From: Larix kaempferi
Taxonomy: Eukaryota > Streptophyta > Pinopsida > Pinales > Pinaceae
Assembly (NCBI GenBank): GCA_027924585.1
Contig: BSBM01000152.1
Location: 434,001 to 498,000 of the forward strand
DNA: 64,000 nucleotides
Direction of reading: 5' to 3'
Both the position numbers and the translations under genes were made by a program. The notes beneath the pieces were generated by a model. It worked only from the letters and a program-made list of their open reading frames with translations, was not told the origin of the DNA and made no database searches. Of the stretch, positions 24,730 through 35,365 are shown in pieces (the first letter of the stretch is position 1; the number at the start of each line of letters is the position of its first letter).

Positions 24730-25100
24730 ATTAATGATGCTCCAGAGCTCTCATCTCAACATCAGTTAATCACCATGAGTCTAAATGCTCCAGAGCATTA
24801 CTGTTCAACACTCACTCAACTAATAGTGCTCCAGAGCTCACTTGCTTAACACTTTTAAATCAATGGTCAAGGTGCTCGAGAGGTTATGCTCAACACTAGT
24901 TAAATCAATAATCCTGGTGCTCCAGAGGTTATGCTCAACACCAATTAACTAGTACAAACAGTCGAGATGCTCGAGAGCTCACTTGCTCAACATCTTTTAA
25001 TAAGACAATATTAAAAATAGTTTTAGGTGCTATTCAGAACTCACTTGCTCAACACCCAAATAAACAGTCTAGGTGCTCTACATTTCATTTGCTTAAAAAC
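24730..25100. repeat. LTR minisatellite B, right copy
   Basis: Same GTGCTCCAGAGC / TTGCTCAACAC units as at 9300-9690. Confidence 0.75.
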
Positions 25101-25357
25101 TTTCAAAATTAATTAGATTTTTAGAAAAATAAACATAAAATAAAAGTAGTATTTTCTTGGGATATTACAACAAAATTAGTTTGGAGGGTAGATTCACAAA
25201 CCCAGATCTACATAAAGGGTACCTAAAAGGAGGACTTCTTAGTGATGCGTGCATTTAGAAAGAGAACTTATTCACATGTAAGTGATAACAACATCAGTTG
25301 GTGAGGACATAGAAACAAAAGGCAGCCCAAAAAAATTGGTGTTTTAGTTGGCTAGAG

Positions 25358-26200
25358 TAGATTTGGTGACAAATTTGTGAGTTTGTGTAGAGTAGTGAAT
25401 CTTGAATTGGGTTTGTGTCTATTTGTGGTTCTTGATGTACTATTAAATACCAAATACAAAGTAAGGTCGTGGGGTGACTTGAAGAATTTGATTAGTGCAT
25501 GACTTGGAAGACCTCCAAAAATTATAATCACTAGAGAACAACCAATGTAGATTTGGTGACAAATTTGTGAGTTTCTGTAGACTAGTGAATCTTGAATTGG
25601 GTTTGTGTCCATTTGTGGTTTTTGATGTAATGTTAAATACCAAATACAAAGTAAGGTAGTGGGGTGACTTGAAGAATTTGATTAGTGTGTGACTTGGAAG
25701 ACCTCTAAACATTATAATCACTAGAGAACAACCTAGAGTGTCATGGACAAGATAGAAGCTTGAAAACTTTAGGTCATAGAGAGAGTCGTGAGTGGTTGGA
25801 AACTTTTGTCTCGTAGAAAGAGTTGTGAGGAGTAGTTTATTGTGATCTTGTTAAATGTAAGACAAATACTAAACGTTGTAGAGAGAAGACACACCAAAAC
25901 AGTTATTACTTTAACTGGACGATGTAGATTTAGTGACCATTTTGTCAATTTGTGCAGATTTGTTGTTATTGAATTGGGCTGTTTTATTAGCTTGCCAATT
26001 TGTGCATATAAGTAGCTCTTGAATTGGGTTTGTGTACATCAGTTGTTCTTGAAGTACTTTTGAAGAGCACATGATGAGGCAATAAAAGTTTGATTGGTGC
26101 ATGACCCGGAAAACCTCTAAGCATCAACCTCACCAAAGAACAATCTAGAGCGTCATGTACAACATAGAAGTTTGAAAACCTTAGGTTCATAGATAGAGCC
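25358..26200. repeat. 190-bp tandem duplication plus a diverged third copy
   Basis: Copies start at 25358 and 25548 (TAGATTTGGTGACAAATTTG, later CTTGAATTGGGTTTGTGT and ATGACTTGGAAGACCTC). A third, rearranged copy starts at 25924, and the stretch following copy 2 (AACCTAGAGTGTCATGGACA) reappears after copy 3. Short minus frames here are translations of the repeat, not genes. Confidence 0.75.
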
Positions 26201-27345
26201 GTCAGTTAAGGTTCATAAAAGCATTAGGTTCACACCTAGAAATTTCGAGACCATAAAGAGCATACCGTAGGAATGTTTTCAATTAAGTCTTATTAAGTAG
26301 TGCATAAAATTGAATGATACGAGAAACATTGTTAAGGAAAGTCGAATAATGTTAAAAGCTTCAACTCACAATTTTATTATTTGATTCTCGAATGAAAAAT
26401 GACAAAGATTCGAATGTGAAAAGCTTGAACGGACAATTTTATTATTTGATTCTCTTTTAGAAGAGTAAAGATTTATGAATTTATTAAAGATATCATATAA
26501 AATTTAAAAATTAATGATGATAAAATAATTAAATAATTTAATATTATTTTAAGCTATTATTTACAGAGTTTTGAATATATAATCTATAATACAAAGTATC
26601 TTAACAATAAGCCCATTCATTATCTATTTTTATATTCATAAACAAAATAATTTAATATTTTAAATAATATAACAATATAAATATTTAATAATTATTTTAT
26701 TTAAAAATCATTTAATTAAAATAAATTTTATTGATTTATAAAATTTTAATTTAAAATATTATAAATAATATCAATTTTTATAATTATAACATTTTATATT
26801 TACATGTTAAATTAAGTTTACTCTTCTTAAAAATAAAATAAAATATTGTTGTTAATAATAAATTGAAAAAATTATATAAATAGTAATTGCTCAAATCAAA
26901 TATATAAAGGTGTATATATCTTATCTTTCTAGTTATTTGAATCTATTATTTCTAGAAAAAACAACAACAGATTATATATTATTAATTATAATAATTATAA
27001 AATAATTAAAATATATCATTCTTAATTCAAAATAATTATAAATTCTGATTTTAAACGCAAATATATAAAAATATATTATAGTATTTATTTTCACTTTTAT
27101 AATTTTAAATTTACACATAAAATTGTAGAATAATAAATATTTTAAATATTAATATAAAAATTTTCAATAAATTAAAAAATATGAAATAATAGATATTTTT
27201 GCATTAAAAATATACTTATTACAATATCTAAAATATTTAAATTGTAAATAGGAAGATGAGAAATATATTAAAAGATAAAAAATTAAAATTAATTAAAAAG
27301 TATAATTAAAATTTAAAGCTTAAAAAATAATGTTATTTTTTAAGT

Positions 27346-27432
27346 CAATTCTTGTTAGCTCATTCAGTTAAGGTGTGGATCTCGTGAGCATGACGAACCA
27401 AGTGCAATATGTCTCTGAGTTGCCACTAACGG
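27346..27432 (+). other. tRNA-like relic
   Basis: TTAGCTCATTCAGTTAAGG resembles a tRNA D-arm/A box and is followed by GACGAACCAAG. No proper acceptor stem or clean B box, so at best a tRNA-derived or SINE-derived remnant. Confidence 0.3.
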
Positions 27433-27584
27433 TAGAGAAAAAACAAAAAAAGTATTATTTTTAAAATTTGAATTTTGAAAAACTAAATTTTACTTGTTTA
27501 AATTCAATGTATAATTATTTAGAAAAATATTATTTATAATTATAAATATATTTCTAAAATTAAAATTAAAATTTTATTGCCTAC

Positions 27585-27660
27585 ACGGGTGTAGTTCAAT
27601 TGGCAATGCACTTGATATAAAGGAAATGTTGTAAATGAAGGTCACGAATTCAAATCACTA
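27585..27660 (+). other. tRNA-like relic (possible SINE head)
   Basis: GGTGTAGTTCAATTGG matches an A box (D-arm), and about 35 bp later GGTCACGAATTCAAATC matches a degenerate B box (T-arm). The spacing is tRNA-like, but the arms are imperfect and no acceptor stem closes. Confidence 0.45.
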
Positions 27661-28892
27661 AAATTTACTTATTTTAATATGATATTCATTTTTTTGAAAT
27701 TTAATTTTTAAATTTGACAACAAAATGTATTTAAATATTTTTAAATAAAAAAGCTTTTTGAACCAATATTTAAAATATATTTTTAAATATTTATATTTTT
27801 TTAATAATATTTTATTCATTATATTTTACACATTTACAATCTAATAAATCTAAATTAAGATGAAGACCAATCTTAACAAGTCCAAAAAAGACCAAATATT
27901 TACAACATAATAAATCTAAATTAAAAGTAAAACCAATCCCACAAGTCCAAATAAAAAAACCAAGATTACTATTAGTTTGAAATCTCTTTTTGACTTTTTA
28001 AAACATTTTTCTTTAAATATTTCATAGTTATCAACTTCACTATGAATTTAAAATAGATTAGAGTAAAATATTTTTATTTAAATTTATTTGACATATTATA
28101 AGTTCTATGAAACCATGAATTATAAAATTTCGATTCCTCATTTATTTGGTCATGTCTGCAATATCTTCAAGAAACTAGTTTTTTTTTTTAAACTCAAATT
28201 ATGTAAAATACTTGAGAAACCAATTTTTTTTCTTAAAATCAATTAATTATATAAATTACTCAAATCTTTAAGATATTACAATAAATGTTTGTATCTAATA
28301 TCATAATATTGATTTTTCATTCTAAAAATAAAACCATTTAATATGATTTGTTTGATATTGATTTCTCATTTAAAAAATAAAATAAAGCAAAAGTTTGTTT
28401 TTTAATAAATCTAGACCAAAACAAAATCACCCTATAAAATAATTGCAACTTCAACCATTTCCATTAAAACTTTCTAAATTAAATATTTCCACGGCCACCA
28501 TTCTATGAACTTGCTTTAAACTTTAACAAATTTGATCAATATGAAGGTTCGAGGTTCCTAATAATGGTACACAAAAAAATTTTTTGGTAATTAAAACTTT
28601 TAATTTCTAGTTATATTACCTTAATTTTGGAAATCAAAATTTTATGTATTATATTTTTTTTATTTAAATTTTTTTAAATAAGTTTGTATTGTTAGCATTT
28701 AAAAAAAACCTCAAAATAGCTAAATCATACTTTAAAAGTAGTTATATTGTAACTCTCCGTTACAATTGATATGTTACATAGATTGTATTTTAACATTCAA
28801 AAAATTAGAAATCCTTACAATAAGTTTTTAGTTTTATGAAAACTTAGAAATCTCTACAATAAGTTCTTAGTTTTCAGAAAAACATTAGCTCC

Positions 28893-30860
28893 TTTTTTTT
28901 TGTTGCATAACTATGGTCCAAAACCAGAAATACAAAATACTCAGAAGTCCTCCCAAATACATACAAACTTACTAACAGATTTTACCAAGAGCCAAAATAA
29001 TAGAGCGGAACAAGTCTCTAATCTAGAAAATACATAGAGCCCGACTCTATCATCGAATTCTCACAATGTTCTTCCCAAAATAGAAAGCCCTCAACATCTT
29101 CTAGAGCCAACTTTGACAAGTGATCAGCCTGCGTGTTAAACTCTTTATAAATATGTGTCAGGGACAAAGTGCTGAAAGTTCTCAATTCTGTCATTATTCT
29201 GTTGCACCAATAATCTAAGTTCAGGACCTATAAAGTATATTCACCTCGTGCCCACTTAATCATGACACATGAATTACCAAAGACTTTAACTGTTCCCAAT
29301 CCAAAGATGTTTGCAATACGAGTGACACACCATAGTGCAATCAATTCTGTTTTCATATTGGTCCCAATGCCACAATTCAGGCGGAAGGAATAAAAGTGTT
29401 CCTCATTCAGATAAATGACACCACCTGCTCCACATTTTCCCAATTGAGCAGCTCCATCGAAAAAAAGCACCGGTGGATCAAAAGTAAGCTAAAAGTTCCC
29501 AATAACTCGTTTGACAGGGACGGCCTCAACTGACAGAAAATTGTGGTATTGGCTCAGAACAGAGTTAAAAATACTCTCCAGATTAGGGCTGCAATTCTAA
29601 AAAACAGCAACATTTCTTGCTTTCCAAACAACCGAACATATGAAAACTGAAAGGGTTAGATAAGTCTTACAACAGTTGACCCATAAATGAAAACATGATT
29701 CAATGTTGTTACCTCCCCAACACATATAAAATTTATCCCATAGACTGAGTGTAAAAGAACAATTGATGAAGATGTGTGATGAAGATTCAGCCTCATTCTT
29801 GCAGAAGACACATATGCTGAGTCCAATCCACCCATCGATGACAGATTCTCCCATGGTTTAAGACGCTTTTGGAGCAGAAACCATGTAAAACATTTAAGTT
29901 TCAATTGGATGTGCCACGACCATATAACTTTATACCACCAGTGCATTGGAAGGATACAACGTCTCTTGATCATATAGCAATAAGCAGTCTTCGCAGTAAT
30001 ACTCTCCGTAGCTTCATTTCCTGCTCATATCACCTTATCTTCCCCACAGCTCAAACGGATACGTGCTCCATTCAATGCATGTATATAACGATCCCATTCA
30101 GCAATGAATTGCTGTGGAATCTTTAACTCCTCAACAGATATCCAATATCTCTGCGCTTTCCTGATGACAATAGAATCTAAAGTGTAATATCCATCATTTC
30201 TAATAAAAGATAATTAATAAACCCTGAGACAAAGTATAGCCACCATCCACACCCATGATAGGGTCAACTCCTATAGCAACCTTCAGGCCATTCCCAACTT
30301 TCCACCTAATTTCAACAGCCAGCCAACAATAAACTTTTAAGAAACCGTTCCAAATAGGAGACACGTCTCTAGTCATCTTGTTAGGCCTTCTCAGCCATTC
30401 AATAATATTGGTTTTCACATATTTATGTTGAATAACATTGGACTAGAGTGTGTCCCCAAATAACGCCCTCCAAAGACTCTTCAAATGCAGTGCAGCACTA
30501 AAAACTGATAAGTCTTTTAATCACCAATCTCCAGCAGTTTCCGGCATGGAGATTTTATCCCAAGTGGTCAAAGACAAATATGATTTCTTCAGTCCCCCGG
30601 TTCATAAAAAATTAAATATAAGTGATCTAAGTTTGTTTATCACTTAGCAAGGCAGAGGAAGTAGGGATAATCAATACACGGGAGTCCCCATCAAAACAGA
30701 TTTTATAAGTGTGAGCTTCCCCCCAATGGATAAGAGACTAGAAGTCTAATGAGATATCCGAGTCTCAAACTTTTTAATCAACCAATACGAGTCCTTAATA
30801 TGATAGCCATTCGGCTTAAACTGAAAACCTAGGTAAGTAAAACCTTCATTAACCTTCAGT
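28893..30860 (-). mobile_element. 5'-truncated LINE (L1-like) 3' end
   Basis: The minus strand carries the C-terminal part of a LINE ORF2 and ends in a nine-A tail (28893-28901). Matching flanks (AACATTAGCTCC at 28881-28892, AACCTTAGCTCC at 30861-30872) give an 11/12 target duplication. This is the classic result of incomplete reverse transcription at the insertion site. Confidence 0.8.
29228..30860 (-). pseudogene. LINE ORF2 C-terminus: RT end, zinc-binding domain, RNase H-like domain
   Basis: From the right: RT thumb region with GFTYLGFQFKPNGYHIKDSY and LSIGGKLTLIKSVLMGTP (30840-30690); a linker with SPIWNGFLKVYCW and WKVGNGLKVAIGVDPI (30360-30250); the zf-RVT domain (IQLKLKCFTWFLLQKRLKPW, then CVFCKNEAESSSHIFINC, about 29930-29750); and an RNase H-like domain (MLFFDGAAQLGKCGAGGVIY, 29470-29400). 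Several tryptophan positions are stops and the frames shift, so it is dead. The N-terminal endonuclease and RT catalytic core are absent. Confidence 0.85.
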
Positions 30861-31740
30861 AACCTTAGCTCCTTATCCCCTTATCCCAAACAACAACCAA
30901 AAAAATATTTTTTATATTTATGTAATTTTAATTAATTTATTAAACAAATTATATTTTTAACCTTTCCAGAACTTTGAAAATCTCAAAACTAAAAGGATTG
31001 CAACTCCTCGTTTCAATTCCCATCAATTCCTGTCGATAAAAAGATTGCTTCTCCGCATGTCAATTCCCATTGATGTGTTATACAAATTGTAAATTTAACA
31101 TTAGAAAACATTAAAAATCCTGGGACAGTCGGATTGCCGCTCCCCAGGAAACCCTAAAAGGGCACACTTTAATTAACCCTAACTAACTAACTGAATAAAG
31201 TAATCCGTCCCATTAAACCCCAGGGTCAACGCTACGACTCATTTCCTCCGTCCTACTCCTTTGAACAAGTGATCGATTGAAATCTTATTATTCTTTCATT
31301 TGGGTGGACTTCAGGATGTCTCAACCCCTGCTGAATCACAAGTTATTAATATATTTGGTTTACACGCTGTTAGATATACCCTTGAAAAGTTGTTGTTCCC
31401 ATAGTTAAAAAAAAATTAAAAAAATCTCATTATTCTCATTTCAACTTGTTCTCCTTTGAAATCCCCCGAGTAAGGATGATCACATGCATCCTCCGCATAT
31501 AAGTATTTCAGAAACGAGAAACCGGCAATTGACAATATGCAAAAATGCTTATCATGTAATAACTGGGCAATCCATGCATTTAAAAAAAACAAGGGTCGTC
31601 CATAGTTTCTATAAAACAGTCACCGGAAGAAGCAAATCTGCATTCTGGATTTCCAATCCTCTCAACAATGAATACAAAGCTCTTCCACTCATTATCTTCT
31701 GGGGAATCTGGTTGGTTTGGAATGACATTTTATTTGTAGA

Positions 31741-31916
31741 CAGATTAGTACCATCCAAGGTTTGTGCAATAAACATGATGGTTATCTTGAAAGTTTTTAA
31801 TCAAGAAAGTGAGGTTATTTATTGTATACAGATTAGTATCATCCAAGGTTTGTGCAATAAACAGGATGGTTATCTTGAAAGTTTTTAATAAAGAAAGTGA
31901 GGTTATCCATAAATAT
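31741..31916. repeat. 88-bp tandem duplication
   Basis: Copies at 31741-31828 and 31829-31916 share CAGATTAGTA, CATCCAAGGTTTGTGCAATA and GATGGTTATCTTGAAAG with only a few differences. Confidence 0.85.
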
Positions 31917-32178
31917 GAGGGTAAATTGACTTTTTTTTTTTACCGTGCAGCACACGGGCATCCTCAAATTAGTAGGGGCAGGGAGTATCATTTACCTTAA
32001 AGACTGTTCACCACAAGTTCAAAGCAGGTGTCCAATTATTAGTACTTCAAATTGTCCTCAAATTAATATTGAAAATTCAAAAAATGCAATCTTTATTTGT
32101 TATTTAATGGATAATGAAGAAAAAATCAGTTCACAATATTTTTCTCAAGCCTTTATATAAGGAACTAATGGCTCTTGC

Positions 32179-32650
32179 AGGTACTTTTCAGATCATATTT
32201 TTTCATTATATATAGAGAGAAAAGAACACAGAAGCATATTATCTCTAAGGAAGGGCTCCTCCTTGGAGCAGGTATTTGGCATAGGTGGTAGCCAGCCCAG
32301 GCATTTGGTAAATCTCACTCGACGGTTTTGACACTAACTATAGAAGTTTTACAGTTTTCATCGTTTTTTCTGACAGGTAGTATGAATATAGGCCATATTT
32401 GATGGGCCATTTTACCCGTCAAATTCCAACCAACCTTGGGTAGTACCAATCCGGGGCAATATTGACAGATTTTGATCCTGGATCGTACTTTTCAGGTCAT
32501 ATCTTTTCATCATAAAAAAGAAAGGAACACAAAAGCAGATTCTCTCTAAGGAAGGGCTCCTCCTTGCAGCAGAAATGCAGATTCTCTCTGAGGAAGGGCT
32601 CCTCCTTGCAGCAGATATTTCTCATAGGTGGTATCAATCGGAGACAATAT
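32179..32650. repeat. duplicated block with a 40-bp tandem element
   Basis: A block starting TACTTTTCAG at about 32180 recurs at about 32486, and a CTCTCTAAGGAAGGGCTCC element occurs three times (about 32240, 32538, 32583), the last two in tandem. Confidence 0.7.
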
Positions 32651-33379
32651 TGAGAGATTTGGATCCTGGACCTTTTATTACCTTTTATTACATGAAGATG
32701 GACAAACACTTTACTTTCTTCGTTACTGATTATGGAGGACTGAGTATATTCCACAACAATTGTGGTATTGCAGAATGTAATCTTTAAAAGTTTATTTTGT
32801 AAGAACAAGAAGGAACAGTGTACAATTATGCATGTGCTGTAATTGGTTTAACTTTTTCATTGTTAAAAGATGACTGCTTGTCAGACGGGTTTGATGAGCC
32901 ACTACTATATATATACATATATGCGATTTTTTTTGCTGTTTGAAAACAAAAATCTCCATCTCCAAGAAAGACGCGAGAATGCAGTCGTTGTTTCTAAATC
33001 TATTTTATCTTCAGTAGGGTGCCTCGAGAAATCAAAGCTACGCTAGCCTTTAAGTCGTTAGAAAAGCCTCACAATACCAGATTTCTACCAATAGATCCTA
33101 ACGAATGTAATCCTTTTTCGGATGGTAATTGCTCACTTGATTATTGAACAAAATATATATCATTTAAAAAAAATCCTGGACCTTTTTCACCCAGCTGTAT
33201 ATACTACTTTCTTTCTAGATTTTGGTTAACGGACGTCTAGAGATGCCCATTTTAATAAGCTTCGTGACTGTCAATTCTTTCTATAAATTCGGAACATCTA
33301 TTTCACCAAGTGGAAATACTGACAAATAAATACTTTTAAGAGTGAAAGAAATTGCAAGAGACAGAAGAAGGCAACTTAC

Positions 33380-33564
33380 TCGTTGTTGCTTGCAAACTCG
33401 TAAATCCTTCCAGTTTCAGAGAAAATGAGTAGGGCAACTTCGGCATCACAGAGAACAGAAAGCTCGAACGCCTTTTTTAGCAATCCGTTCTTGCGTTTGA
33501 AAAAAGTAGCATGTCGACTGCTAGGGTTTTGAATGTGTTTCATCTCCACCCTCTTCTTTCCCAT
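33380..33564 (-). CDS. MADS-box exon 1 of a MIKC-type transcription factor gene
   Basis: ATG at 33562-33564 in a good context (AAAATGG) opens a 61-codon MADS domain: [36 protein letters not shown], then [18 protein letters not shown]. The MADS domain binds CArG-box DNA as a dimer in the nucleus. The coding part is 185 nt and ends in phase 2 at a GTAAGT donor (33379-33374), matching the usual phase of first exons in MIKC genes. Compared with the family consensus, the NRQVTFSKRR region reads [10 protein letters not shown], with four changes in DNA-contacting helix 1. Sequence style is closest to TM8-like or SVP-like members in my memory; the subfamily is not settled. I-, K- and C-region exons were not found to the left, so the gene has long introns or is a solitary exon. 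Confidence 0.8.
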
Positions 33565-33641
33565 TTTGAGTATTTCCAGAACAGAGCTGAGGAATGTCCA
33601 GCAGTTTTAGTATTTTTGTGAGAGGTCCACAGCTGGAGCTA

Positions 33642-33650
33642 GATTTATAG
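33642..33650 (-). promoter_or_regulatory. TATA box upstream of the MADS exon
   Basis: CTATAAATC on the minus strand, about 80-85 bp before the ATG, fits a core promoter with a short leader. It lies in the first of two 39-bp tandem copies (33642-33680, 33681-33719); the second has the weaker CATAAAGC. Confidence 0.4.
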
Positions 33651-34190
33651 TCTAATTTAATGGCACTTCTGCTAAGCCCCGCTTTATGGTCTAATTCAAT
33701 GGCACTTCTGCTTATTTGCCATAGGAAACCTCGAGTTACGACCCAGCTGTCCTGGTCAACGACAGTTTTGTAAGAGTTGTCCTTCAGAACCCAAAATGGC
33801 GTTACCAGGAAAAAACAGATCGTACAAAAAAGTGTCAAATTTTTTCGTGGGACATTGAGAAATAATATACCGCCCTGTCTCTTAGTCACCGTAGGACCTG
33901 CCAATCCACGTTGAGGGTATCCAAATATTCCGCTCCGTCCGAATATGTAGTTTCTTTTTCAGTGACTGATTGATTGACTCGTCATTTATTAGAATGCAAC
34001 ATATAGTGAAAGCTGAATAGCATGAATACGATTGGGCGTGATATGTGACCTTTCGAATGCTCGATGGGTCGACCTTTATAACCATATTTTGGTGCCGCAT
34101 CATGTTTTCCTTAAGAAAGAAAACAAAGCGACATAAGTAAATTATACTGTCTTTGGAAATGACTTGCGGTAGAAGTACTTTGAAAACAAA

Positions 34191-34334
34191 CAATGTGGAA
34201 ATGACCATAAATAGTGTTCTCAATACATAACAAGGAAATTGAAAAAAAGCATCTTGTGAGTGAGAGAACAACAGTGGATGGTGAACACTATTCAGCCTGC
34301 TGCAGGCCATTTAATGCAGCTGCAGCAGGCATGT
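34191..34334. repeat. left arm of a 144-bp inverted repeat
   Basis: Reverse complement of 34603-34746 with one mismatch in 144 (G/C near 34294). Includes the last coding exon (18 codons plus stop, minus strand) of the exon pair described here and about 97 bp beyond its stop. The arms enclose a 268-bp loop. Confidence 0.95.
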
Positions 34335-34585
34335 TTGAACTAGCCTCTGCAGAATAAAAAGAAGAAGTCTTCATTCACGAACTTACACTGACGTTACTTT
34401 CTTTTGGATTGAAATCTTGCCGAATACTCTTAGTTTCCTACCTTTGCTACCCCAATTGCTGGATTAAATGGCTGGACGTGCAAAGGATTAAGTTCAGAAT
34501 CATACCAAAGTCTGAATCTGAGTGTGAGCCTAACAGTGTCGCCTGCAGGTCCAGACTCTGGCTGCTGCTGGCTGGAGGATGAGGG
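34288..34585 (-). pseudogene. two exon-like segments of an unidentified gene (3' end)
   Basis: On the minus strand an acceptor (TTTATTTATTAG) precedes a 144-nt, phase-0 open segment (34585-34442) with SSSSQQQPESGPAGD, TVRLTLRFRLWYDSELN and LHVQPFNPAIGVAK. It ends at AAG|GTAGGA. A 97-nt intron-like stretch with a pyrimidine tract and TTCTGCAGAG follows, then 18 codons (ASSNMPAAAALNGLQQAE) and a TAG at 34288-34290. I do not recognise the protein. It lies 723 bp upstream of the MADS ATG on the same strand, so the tail of a tandem MADS gene is one possibility, but no diagnostic motif proves it. The segment upstream of the acceptor is the inverted arm, so the gene is truncated or rearranged. Confidence 0.45.
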
Positions 34586-34602
34586 CTAATAAATAAAGAT
34601 CA

Positions 34603-34746
34603 ACATGCCTGCTGCAGCTGCATTAAATGGCCTGCAGCAGGGTGAATAGTGTTCACCATCCACTGTTGTTCTCTCACTCACAAGATGCTTTTTTTCAATT
34701 TCCTTGTTATGTATTGAGAACACTATTTATGGTCATTTCCACATTG
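34603..34746. repeat. right arm of the 144-bp inverted repeat
   Basis: Mirror copy of 34191-34334. Read on the plus strand it encodes the same terminal codons (NMPAAAALNGLQQGE plus stop). No matching target duplication flanks the pair. Confidence 0.95.
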
Positions 34747-35257
34747 GGTATTGCATAAGAATGGTCCATAATAGAGAATGTTGAATAAGGTTGTATTATA
34801 TAGGTAGTATACATATAGAGCAATGTTTTTAAAAAATGGTATATATATTTAGGGAAATTTAAATCTCAATGAATTTGTGTGATAATAATATATTTTAGTG
34901 GGCTTAATGAATTTTAGTTAATTGAGTTTTGAATGGAAATAATGTATTTCAGTTAGTCTATTTTTGTGTAACAATAGTGTATTTCAATTAATTATGTTTT
35001 GATTCAAAATAATGTATTCAATTAACTTAGATTTTGTGTAATAATAATGTAGATAAATGTAGTTACATATGTTTTTATTTTTAATAAAGATTTTTTGCTT
35101 AAGCTAGTGGATTACTTTCTATTATTATTTAAAATACATATACTAAAAAATAGTCCTCGTGCTCCCTTGCCACAAGGGAAACCAACTAAAGAGGCTAAAG
35201 TTTAGTTTGATAGAAATGTTAATATAAAAAAAAACCCATAATTTTCTAATAAGTAAA
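34747..35257. other. AT-rich spacer
   Basis: Simple AT-rich sequence with repeated short phrases (AATAATGTATTT, TTCAGTTA/TTCAATTA). No gene is seen. Confidence 0.6.
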
Positions 35258-35365
35258 GTGTTGTGTCAAAATGTTTGAAAGTTATTATAAATATATATAT
35301 ATTTTTTTTTAACTTTTTTATGATGATAATGAAGATGATTAACTTCCATGAGAGACATTAAAAAG

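Larger units (their letters stand above)
5814..25169 (-). mobile_element. chromodomain Ty3/gypsy element with long LTRs, split by a nested copia element
   Basis: Two long direct repeats flank a gypsy gag-pol region on the minus strand. Right LTR (5' on the element's strand), primer site, gag, protease, RT, RNase H, integrase, chromodomain, purine-rich tract and left LTR follow in canonical order. Flanking 5-mers are GCAAA (5809-5813) and ACAAA (25170-25174), an imperfect target duplication. Without the nested copia the element would be about 12.65 kb. The coding region has many stops, so it is a fossil. Confidence 0.85.
14556..25169 (-). repeat. right (5') LTR, interrupted by the nested copia element
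   Basis: The LTR is in two blocks, 14556-14885 and 21595-25169 (about 3.9 kb together). It ends GGGATATTACA at 25169 like the left LTR; its other end (TTTAATTTCCCT) is a mutated TGTAATGTCCCT. The two LTRs differ at many sites and by small indels, so the gypsy insertion is old. Confidence 0.85.
26201..28880. other. AT-rich stretch without protein gene
   Basis: Very AT-rich, low-complexity DNA with no frame over about 60 codons and no domain. The only structured islands are two tRNA-like segments. Confidence 0.6.
30873..33373. other. no protein gene recognised; possible MADS intron
   Basis: Moderately AT-rich DNA to the left of the MADS exon donor. Contains an 88-bp tandem duplication and a duplicated 40-bp GGAAGGGCTCCTCCTTG element. 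I found no K-box exon here on the minus strand. Confidence 0.5.

Noticed and set aside
25352-25721. Overlapping 86- and 92-codon minus frames
   Set aside because: Both arise because the same 190-bp tandem repeat is translated twice.
29869-30126. 85-codon plus frame
   Set aside because: Opposite strand of the LINE zinc-binding domain, which gives clear homology in the minus sense.
33521-34310. 127- and 142-codon minus frames upstream of the MADS exon
   Set aside because: No domain, and they overlap the promoter, 39-bp duplication and inverted repeat; better explained as chance frames.
34191-34746. Inverted repeat as terminal repeats of a Pack-MULE
   Set aside because: The long arms and captured exon-like loop fit, but the 9-bp flanks (GAAAACAAA and GGTATTGCA) do not match, so no target duplication supports it.
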